Below, piece after piece: positions 47,481 to 55,296 of a DNA stretch of 64,000 nt (its first letter is position 1; every line of letters begins with the position of its first letter). The DNA is taken from positions 868,001 to 932,000 of the forward strand of contig MU008161.1 of the NCBI GenBank assembly GCA_010909165.1, in the 5' to 3' direction. A program made the position numbers and the translations under genes. Under the pieces are notes generated by a model that did not search any database, had not been told where the DNA came from, and worked only from the letters and a program-made list of their open reading frames with translations. The stretch is from Anthoceros angustus. Its lineage: Eukaryota; Streptophyta; Anthocerotopsida; Anthocerotales; Anthocerotaceae.

Positions 47481-47547
47481 GTGCCATCATGAGATGTTCG
47501 ACCACGCTGCGCTATCCCGCTTGCCGACCGCAAGAGAGTGTGTGTCC

Positions 47548-47562
47548 ACAAAGTTGAGTTTT
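47548..47562. repeat. Right target-site duplication of the LINE (15 bp)
   Basis: ACAAAGTTGAGTTTT, identical to 6506-6520, at the 5' end of the minus-strand LINE. Confidence 0.85.
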
Positions 47563-47665
47563 GAAGAAGTAAGATTCAAACTTAGAACCTCCTCATTACT
47601 ACACCTTTTTCCCAACCACTTCACCAACATTTCCAAGTTCCTAGACTTATGAGCCGCTAAATATT
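47563..47665 (-). pseudogene. Upstream half of the host exon split by the LINE
   Basis: On the minus strand this reads NLEMLVKWLGKRCSNEEVL, then LNLTSSK, and runs into the duplicated target site. Joined to the sequence left of 6520 it continues without a frame change as LNFVDFKDTIIFVPKN. A possible splice acceptor, AATATTTAG, lies at about 47655-47663. The protein family is not recognised. Confidence 0.6.
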
Positions 47666-47689
47666 GATTTTCTTAAAGACAGCCTATGA

Positions 47690-47880
47690 GGAGCCCATGG
47701 AGAGGGCGCCGGCCCGGCCACCGGCGCCCATGGGCGGCATGGCGTGTTGGGAGGGGCGGCCCGCGCCCCATCAAGGTGGTGTGCTAGGGGAGGCGCCTGG
47801 CCGGGCGGCGCCCATGGCGGTGTGCTAGGGAGGCGCCGGGCGGCGCCCATGGGCAGTGTGCTAGGGAGGCGACGGCCGGC
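47690..47880. repeat. GC-rich hairpin/direct-repeat cluster left of the Copia-like element
   Basis: Three imperfect direct repeats of a roughly 40-bp unit containing GTGTGCTAGGGAGGCGCC and GGGCGGCGCCCATGG, plus a 9-bp-arm hairpin GGGCGCCGG/CCGGCGCCC at 47704-47729. It matches the GC-rich inverted repeat beyond the right LTR (51477-51590), so the Copia-like element seems to have inserted inside it. Confidence 0.65.
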
Positions 47881-48064
47881 GTGAACTTTCCTAATGTATA
47901 GAAAATAGCGGAAGCATGAATTAGAAAAGATTAGAAAATTCATAGGTTAGGGGCCCTTTTATAGGGGACCCGGCACCCTTCAGGGCTGCGATCGTCATTA
48001 ACGAGCTAGGTTAGCCTAACTCGCGACTATTGGCTAGGTTATGTAACTCTTACTAAACTTAACA
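47881..48064 (-). repeat. 3' LTR of the Copia-like element
   Basis: 184 bp aligned with 51302-51476: shared GAACTTTCCTAATGTATAG, TTAGAAAATTCATAGGTTAG, TATAGGGGACCC and CTAACTCGCGACTATTGGCT blocks. One terminal base is missing at its left end. Confidence 0.82.
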
Positions 48065-48999
48065 CTCTCTTAAGGGTAACATAACCTAAGCTATGACTCT
48101 TGTCGGACGTAACGACCGGTGGAGACTATCTTCCATGGAGCGACGCCTCGTGGCGCGCCTCCTCCGAGCTAAGTCTTCTCCGGCAGTCAGGGATGCCAGT
48201 GCAGAGGGTGGCGGCGGGTCCACTCACGGTGAATGAGAGCTCGTGACAGCCGCCTTGAGGCACGGCTATGAAGAGGCCCAAGTCGATTTGTTGTCCTGAA
48301 AAGCGACATGACTCCTTGAAGCAAGCATCTCGAGATCGCCTTCTTCTGAAAGTCATAGACACCGTTCTCGCCTATTTATGGACGGGAGCACAGCTCCAAG
48401 GTAAGCGCCAACCATCCTTCGTGAGGAAGTTCGCAAGTGCTTTGTCCCATGATTGGCGTGCTGGTTCGCTCGCTCATCACTGGCAACACTCTCCTTCGTG
48501 AGTGCAGTGTCCAAATTGGTGAATAGAGTATGATCGCTGCATATGGGCGATGGCTCCACTGTACCACCCGCATCCTAATGCACTGGGTGTTGAGGCAAAC
48601 CGCAAGTATCTTCACGGTCCTTGCCTTCACCGTTATGCCTCAACCGCACGGGCCCGACGCAGTCGGCTCGCGGCTCTCCGGCCTCTTTCTTGCGGCACTC
48701 TCGTGCCCAATGGCGCTCCGCACCAATTGCGCTTCGAGGAGGCGCAGAGGTTGAGTCACCTTTAGGGTGAAATTCGCCTTGCCTTCAATTCCTCCGGGCT
48801 TGAAGCAGGTGGAAAGCGCTCTGCGCATCGGGCTTGGACCCTCCTGAGGCGGGCGGCACTCCTCGTCTGAGCCGTCCTCCAGCGAGAGGAGGTTGAGCCG
48901 GTGGTGCAGCGGGTCGCCATCGACATCAGTGGTGGCGAAATGTTGGTAATCAGGAGACTCATTAGGAGTTGAGCGGCGTCGACCTCGGTCATCGTTGAG

Positions 49000-49720
49000 C
49001 CGAGAGGCTAGGCCCTAGCTGCCGGAACTTAGATGTGTGAGCCGCCACCGTGTCGGCTCCTTCATCTTGAGGCGTTGAATTCTGTCGCACACTGTACAAG
49101 GTTAGAACATTGTTAACGTTGTACGTGTTTGATAGCTGGTCCCAGATGGCACAAGCCTCCGTAAGGGACTCCACGCTGGGCACCAGGCTTGAGTCAAGTC
49201 CGCGATCGAGTGCTGCTGCAATTCCGTTCGTATTCCACTTCTCGATGCTCTGCTGCGAGAGGGAGGAGGGTTGTAGTGGGGTCGCTTTGGGTAGCCGTCA
49301 ACTATCTTCCAAACGCCGCGGCCGATGAGGTCGACTTCATCCGGACTCGCCATCTTGGATAATCTTGGCGTTGAACCGGTCTTTCTCCTTGATGTGGTCG
49401 GTGAAGATGGGTATGGCACCGGGTCAAGTCGAGGTCTGCTGGCCATCCTCGTTGGCGTGTTCAAAGAGAGTGAGCTCAAGCTGCTGGATCGGCTGGTCCA
49501 CAAGGGAGTTGTAACTTGTGGTCATAAAAGGCGGGCCTAGGAGGCGATCTTGGCTCGGCTCCGCTATCGGCGCGGGCGGTGGACGGATCCATGAGCTCGT
49601 CGCGGGCGGTGTAATAGCCTAGAGTGCCCACCTCACTGCCATCATGGTTACACGAAGCTCAAGGGTCCATCCTCCATAAGTGCCGACAGGATATCTCGGA
49701 GGAAGTGAGTATCCCTCTTT
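49000..49720 (-). pseudogene. Copia-type gag remnant
   Basis: Minus-strand pieces in Copia gag order: a W-R-V/E-R-M-like start, LIGRGVWKIVDGYPKRP at about 49270-49330, then SLTEACAIWDQLSNTYN with a heptad-like QDEGADTVAAHTSKFRQLG at 48989-49183. Several frame changes are needed. No zinc knuckle or protease was found. Confidence 0.68.
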
Positions 49721-49929
49721 GGCTTACTCTTGATTTCTTCTGTGAGAGTTCTCCCTTGTTGTGTCTTCTTCTTTTTGTTGGTTTCTCCCCTCCCTTTCTT
49801 TCTCCTTTCGCTCCGCCGGGGCTTGCTTCCTCTTTTTCTTCCTTTATTTCTTCTTCTTCTTTCTTCAGCGAAGGTTCCCCGCCTTGGCCCTAATCGAGCA
49901 CTAGGGTGCTTAACTCCGAGTTTGGATAG

Positions 49930-50045
49930 GAGCTCGGTTTGCAACCAAAGTGAATTGGTGTAGTGGTTGGTGCTTCTCGGTGCCAGCAGGTGTCGCGGGT
50001 TCGATCTGGGCGTCTGTCGAAGTTTGCGGAAGAATAAAAGATAAG
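49930..50045 (+). ncRNA. tRNA-like / SINE-head segment with pol III A and B boxes
   Basis: A box TGGTGTAGTGG at 49956-49966 and B box GGTTCGATCTG at 49998-50008, 31 bp apart, with CGCGGGTTCGA context typical of tRNA T-arms. No matching acceptor stem, so this is not a tRNA gene. A tRNA-derived SINE head or pseudo-tRNA embedded in the Copia-like element is the likely reading. Confidence 0.5.
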
Positions 50046-50959
50046 GGACGGGTAAAGGCGGGCGGCGCTCCCGGATTGCGATCTGGCGCCCGCTGGCCCA
50101 CGGCACGGGCGCGCCCGCTGTGAGCGCACGGGTGCGCTGTCACGCACGGCCAGGCCTGCCCCTCGACCGCGGCCCACGCTGCTTCTCGCGGCTCGCGCGG
50201 CGCTGGGCCTCCGCTCGTGCCCGCCTCGCTCCCGCCACACGCTACCGAACCAGTCTCACCGCTGGGGATCTGGCGCCCGCTCCTCACGAGCGCACCCAAT
50301 CCCGGCCAAGATTGGGATTGCGATCTGGCGCGGATTGCGATCCTCGTGGCGCTCCCGGCGCGATCCTGTGGCGCTCCCGGATTGCGATCCTCGTGGCGCT
50401 CCGTGCTCCTTCGCCGCTGCTGGGACCGCCTGGGGGCGTGTCTCGTCGGGAGATCCGCCCGCCCGCGCCGATTCGCCCGATGAGGGAGGGCGCCCATCAA
50501 CTCCAACGGCGGTCGACCGGGCGTGCCCGCCGCCTCCACGCCCGCTGCGCCGTCGGTCCGATGGATGAGAGGCGCCCGCCAACTCAGCGGCGGGTCGGAT
50601 GCAGGCGTGCCCGCCTCCTCCACGCTCCGCTGCGCTCGGGGAGGTGGGAATTCCTCCATCCGGGGCCGAGGCGGATCTAATGCGCGGCCCGCCGCTTGCA
50701 GCTTGCAATTGTTGGATTGCCTCCAAAGATGCCGGAGGAGAAACGTTCTCCTAGTGAATTCGGGGGTCGCGTGCGTCTTCTCCCCCTGCCGGGAGTCACG
50801 GACGGGCGCCTGGGCCTCGGCCTATTGCGAGATCCGTGATGAGGCCCTCCTCGCTCGCGTGTTGGGGTCAATGACGGAAGCGAGGAACAAAAGAAGAAAT
50901 GAACAATTTTTTTTTTTTTAAGCCCATGCACGCATGTCGCTAGATATGTAGAAAACTAA

Positions 50960-51090
50960 AGCAATTGTTGCCAAGTGGAGGGAGGGGCGGTGGCGAGGCT
51001 CCCATCGAAACTCCGCTATGGGCGCCTAGTATGGATTAGTACCCGAGTGGGGGACCGGTGCACATCTGATTTTTTGTTGTTGTTGTTTTT
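50960..51090 (+). ncRNA. 5S-rRNA-like segment ending in oligo-T
   Basis: ACTAAAGCA, then CTCCCATCGAAACTCCG, TATGGGCG, and GATTAGTACCCGAGTGGGGGACC at about 51032-51056. These follow the order of 5S rRNA landmarks (CCCATCAGAACTCCG, TTGGGCG, GGTTAGTACTTGGATGGGAGACC). In the last block most differences I count are transitions. A T-run with TTG repeats follows at 51070-51095. Possible 5S pseudogene or 5S-derived SINE. Confidence 0.4.
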
Positions 51091-51242
51091 TTCTTGATGG
51101 TATGCGGTCTTTGGGGAAAGGGAAAAAACAAAGCTACCTATCCTAGAGACATCGGATACTAGTTTTTTTCCTTCTTCTCCTCCGCAACAAGAGGACTAAT
51201 CCTGCGGACTAATCCGAGTGAGAGAAAGAAAAACAAGGGAGG

Positions 51243-51269
51243 GGGCGCCATGGGCCGCCCATGGCGCCC
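51243..51269. repeat. Perfect 12-bp-arm palindrome next to the primer site
   Basis: Arms GGGCGCCATGGG-type at 51243-51254 and 51258-51269 with a 3-base loop (CCG). It lies about 20 bp downstream of the primer site in the element's own orientation. Confidence 0.8.
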
Positions 51270-51289
51270 GGCCTGTCTCAGTGGAGCCT

Positions 51290-51301
51290 GGCTCGATACC
51301 A
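51290..51301 (-). other. Primer binding site, initiator tRNA-Met type
   Basis: Minus strand TGGTATCGAGCC directly after the LTR end. The usual plant Copia site is TGGTATCAGAGC, so this is a close variant. Confidence 0.72.
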
Positions 51302-51476
51302 TGTGAACTTTCCTAATGTATAGAAAATAAGCGGGCATGAATTAAAAAGATTAGAAAATTCATAGGTTAGGGGCCCTTTATAGGGGACCCGGGCACCTTC
51401 GTGATCGTTACAGCGGCTAGGTTAGCCTAACTCGCGACTATTGGCTAGGGTTATGTAACTCTTACTAAACTTAACA
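51302..51476 (-). repeat. 5' LTR of the Copia-like element
   Basis: 175 bp; ends TTCACA on the minus strand directly before the primer site. Confidence 0.82.
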
Positions 51477-51542
51477 CGGCCGGCGCCCTCCCCTAGCTCC
51501 ACACGCATGCACCGACGGGCATGTACACCCATGAGCAGGGCA

Positions 51543-51584
51543 TGCTAAGGAAGGGCGCCGGCCGGCCGGCGCCCTCCCTTAGCA
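51543..51584. repeat. 42-bp near-perfect palindrome
   Basis: Two 21-bp arms (51543-51563 and 51564-51584) with one mismatch and no loop, centred on GGCCGGCC and ending in GCTAAGG/CCTTAGC. Outside the Copia-like element, in the same GC-rich repeat family as 47690-47880. Confidence 0.82.
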
Positions 51585-51679
51585 CCATCCTACGATGCAT
51601 GCGGGTGAAGCTGGGGGGGGGGATAAGAAGGGAACGGCAGGTATCCTATCACCGACGGAAGGTGTGGCCCATTTGCAGG

Positions 51680-52444
51680 AAGGGTTAAAAGATTTGCGTC
51701 CATAGGTGACTGCTGAAGAGTACAAGTGGTGGAAAGCCTTTTGGGTGGACCAGAAGGAGATTGGTATCATTGTGGAGAATAACATTGGGCTAGTGCTACA
51801 GCGTCCTTGGAAGTGGTTTTCACGTGCAAAAGTGGATCATATAGCCTGACTACTTCAAGTGCTGGATGAAGCTTTGCTGAATGAGGCATTATTGAGGGAC
51901 CTCCCACAGCGGGATATGTACTTGGGGGCATACCAAAATGCCGGAAGGCAACAGTGGGAATGGCGTGGATGAATGGAGACATAATGGAAATCCGGAAGGG
52001 ATGTTTACAGCGATGCATGCGTGGACACACATAACAAGCCATTCTGGATTGGGGAGAGTCATTGACGTGAAGCTAGATGCACCACGACCTCACTTTCTTA
52101 TCCACTGGTATCGGACCGAGCACACAGATGCGTACGAAGGGAGATATGTGTAGGAATACATAGTCCGTCAAAGTGCTAACCCATCTGGTCTGATGCCAAG
52201 GAGAAAAGGGAATAAGGTCCATTACCCAAAAAACATACAGGAGGTATTTGTGAATGAAACAGCCATCTTGTATTATGGATTTGTGTTGAACGCACGGAAA
52301 CATGTGTATGCGGTGGACAAAAAAGCGATAAGGGATAAGCTCTGCAAGTTGCGCGGCTTCATACGACTGAGTCAAAGTGTCAAGATAGAGACGACAATCT
52401 TTGGACCAAGTGAGGACGAAGGATTGAACTCTGGTGATGAGTGA
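51680..52444 (+). pseudogene. Broken unrecognised ORF
   Basis: Plus-strand sequence that reads as protein over several frames: WWKAFWVDQKEIGIIVENNI, RPWKWFSRAKVDHIA (51690-51850), HAWTHITSHSGLGRVIDVKL and RPHFLIHWYRTEHTDAYEGR (51938-52153), then the best frame 52193-52444 with VHYPKNIQEVFVNETAILYY and AIRDKLCKLRGFIRLSQSVK, ending SGDE-stop. At least two stops and one frameshift. I do not recognise the family; no transposase or polymerase motif is evident. Confidence 0.45.
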
Positions 52445-53099
52445 AACTGAAATCACGGTTTGTCCCGGGGTCCCAGAGTGAATGTTGTACGTCTGGTTCC
52501 ACATGTTACTGTGTTTTGGAAATCCCTGTCCGTGGCTTTTGTTGTGTCCTTGCTAAACTACATTTTCCTCCCAAAACTGAATTTATAGCCGTCCCTTCCC
52601 GGAAGGAACGGCCTTCCTTACCGTTCCTACTTTGCATGAATCCCATAGGTTGGAGTTTGCGACCACCATTCGACAGAAACATTGTTGGATGGAAAGTAGG
52701 AACTTTAGTGGGTGACACCCTCTTTTTCGGAGATGTTTTCCGGAATGCCTTTAAAACGCTGTTTTAGGGCCCATCAAAAACCCCCTTCAGAGATTATTTA
52801 CGGAAAACCCCCTTCAAGAATATTCACCCCCTTCAAAAATTATGATGTTTTGTACACGTATAGCAATTTGATGGGACAGGTATTTGAGTGTTATCTTCAG
52901 TTGATTGTTTGCAAACTGTCTGTACATGTGTCACTCTATTGTAGGAAGTTCATTGAACTTGCCCGCTTGGTGCGTGACGCTTTTGATGCTTGGCTGTGCA
53001 AGAATTTTTTGCCCAAAAAACGATTGGCGGATAGTGGGTACAAAATATATATAACTCTTGCAACTCATGGTTTAAATTGTACTGCAAATAGGTGACTCA

Positions 53100-55290
53100 A
53101 TTTGTGATATTTTTGCAGTTTGAATACTGACTAGCTTTCTTTTGGCCTCTGCTTTACGGCCATGCAACTAAAAGTATTACAAAAAAAGTTTAATACTTTA
53201 TAATTTGTTGTTAATTTTAGAATATTGGATTAGACGATATTATGTCCACCAAAGAGAAGAATGACTGCTTGTCCATTCGAGTCATATAACGATACGATCT
53301 AGAAAACATGTCACAGTGAGAAAAAAATGACGAATATTGTGGACTTTTTACCCTCGAGTCCTGTTTGTCAAGTACCATGGCCATGGCTTATGATGCGTAA
53401 CTAGTAGGCATAATGGTTCATACTTAGGATAGAGAAGAAAAAGAGGTCCGATGCTCGAAAAACGATTGCGCAATGAGATAATCTCGAGGCGCTTACACAT
53501 CAATGCAGTGATTCAAAGTGGCAGTGAGATTGATAAGGAGAAGCAAAAGATGCGAGTAAGCATAGGATAAAAGGGTGGTTATGAGTAAAGATGAATAAAA
53601 GGGCTGTCATGAATAAAGATAAGTTGGATTGTTTGATTTCTGCTAGATAACAAGGCTATGGAGGTTTTGGCATCCATACAAGTCCCATTAACGTGCCTTT
53701 TCCGCACTTGTGACTAGGTGTATGATGGGTAGACAGTTGAGAAGCTACCTGCCCTCGTAGCTCTCATGTATTTGCCTTGTGCCAAAGTAGCTATACAGCC
53801 ACCGCCTCCAATACTTGACGGTGCTGACTTGCGTGAGCCATAGTGTAGACAAAGACGAGCGCCACAAATTTCTAAATGATGGACACTCATTGAAGTACAA
53901 GGCTGCAAAACGCTAATTCCAGTGGCAAATAGGAGTTTTTGACAAACTTTAATTCAAGTGAAAAATAGGAGATTTTGATAAACGGGTTCAAATAAGTTCT
54001 CGGTTTGTGGTAAATGGGGCATCTAGTAAGATAGTAAGATAGTAAGATCGGTTGCCGAAATGCCAAGCCAATTAAGATTAGCAGCATGTGGAGGGTGTCA
54101 CGGACAGGTCGAGGAAAATAAGCCGTGCAAGAGGGATGGGGATGGGGGCGGGGGCGGGGGTGGGAGGGAGAGGAGAGGGGAACATGAGACTTTATTTTAA
54201 AAAGAGATGGGAAAACTCATCCACCCCAAACACAAAGGACTAAAACCCAACGAAGGGCACCATGCCAGAGGACTAGCCCCAGCAGGAGAGGGCAAGGGAG
54301 GGAGGAGATGGGGACTGGGATAGGAGGGATGGGAAGTAGAGGGAGATGACATGGGACATGGAGCATGGAGTATAGTAAATAGGAAATAGGAAATAAAAAT
54401 AATAAATAAAATAGGAAAAAAGAAAAAAAGGAGAAAGAAAATAAGGGACGGAGGGCTATGGTGGAATAGGGAGACAATGTGGTATGGGATTTAAAATTAA
54501 AATATTAATATATAAAATTAATATTTAAGTATTGAAGTTAAGTTTTTTAAATAATTATTTTGCTACTACTCCGTTGAACCACCTTGAGTGGGGTAGATAA
54601 TGACTTTACAATTACTTGAGGATAATGTCGTAAAAGCTACTTGTCGATGACGTTTGCATACTCTTGTACACTCCAAGTGCGTCATCTTCTTTTGCCCTAG
54701 GCTTCGTTGTGTACTACACTCTGTAGATTTTGTGGTGCGGACTTCCAAGTCATTCGTTTGCCCTAAACCTCGTTGTGGTCTGCACGCCATAATTTTATGT
54801 TGTGGACTTCAAACTCCGCAACTTCGTTTGGATTGCGCGGTTAGGCTAGTTTATAATTAAGGACGGTGTTTTCGGGGGAGCAAGATTGCAAGCTTCTATC
54901 ACGTGGATCGTGTTTCGTAACATGTTCACATCACGAGGACACTGCAATCTTGCGCCGTAGTATCAGAGTTGCGCGTCATCTCGTGCTCTGCATTGTGAAC
55001 ACGTCAACGATGAAACCACAATGCATCGCTGCACTAGTTTTCAAGGTTAGATTGTACAGAATTAGAATTGGGGTTGCGACTCCCAAGTGCGAGACACGGT
55101 TTGGGTTGCACAATTACGTTTTTTAATTTGGTTTGTGTGATCTGGTGTTCATAACAAAATAGAGATCTTGACGAGGTACTCCACCGAAGATGATGTACGT
55201 TGGTGGCATGAGTTTTGGGAAGAGCTGGAAAAACGTTTAGAAGTTGCAACACCTGCACATTGGCATTTGGTACTCTAATGAAACATGGCA
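53100..55290. other. AT-rich intergenic region
   Basis: No supported gene. Contents seen: a GATAGTAAGATAGTAAGAT microsatellite near 54030; a G-run tract GGGGGCGGGGGCGGGGGTGGG near 54140-54160 (possible G-quadruplex); an A/G-rich stretch at 54360-54450; two imperfect copies of a roughly 72-bp unit starting TTTGCCCTA at about 54690 and 54758; and an 11-bp inverted repeat GCAAGATTGCA/TGCAATCTTGC at about 54882 and 54942. Confidence 0.5.
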
Positions 55291-55296
55291 TTAGCA

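Larger units (their letters stand above)
41304..47547 (-). mobile_element. L1-type LINE, 5' and central part
   Basis: Minus-strand non-LTR retrotransposon containing ORF1 (about 45000-47480), the ORF2 endonuclease (about 43940-44640) and RT (41799-43906). Its right end abuts the 15-bp duplication at 47548-47562. With 6521-7703 it makes an element of about 7.4 kb, normal for plant L1. It is only mildly decayed, with a handful of stops and frameshifts, unlike the shredded gypsy copies inside it. Confidence 0.88.
47881..51476 (-). mobile_element. Non-autonomous Copia-like LTR element
   Basis: Short LTRs at 47881-48064 (3' LTR) and 51302-51476 (5' LTR), about 90% alike, of the form TGTTAAG...TTCACA on the minus strand. 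An initiator-Met-type primer site follows the 5' LTR. The 3.2-kb interior contains Copia-type gag sequence but no recognisable protease, integrase or RT. Both flanks read CGGCCGGC, compatible with a target duplication although the target is itself repetitive. Confidence 0.72.

Noticed and set aside
49956-50008. A functional tRNA gene
   Set aside because: A and B boxes are present but no acceptor stem or credible anticodon arm can be drawn.
49890-50659. 249-codon minus-strand frame and 186-codon plus-strand frame
   Set aside because: GC-rich repeats (GCGATCCTCGTGGCGCTCC) inside the Copia-like element make all frames open; no domain or codon bias supports either.
52441-52767. 108-codon plus-strand frame after the broken ORF
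   Set aside because: Overlaps the stop of the better frame in another phase and has no recognisable features.
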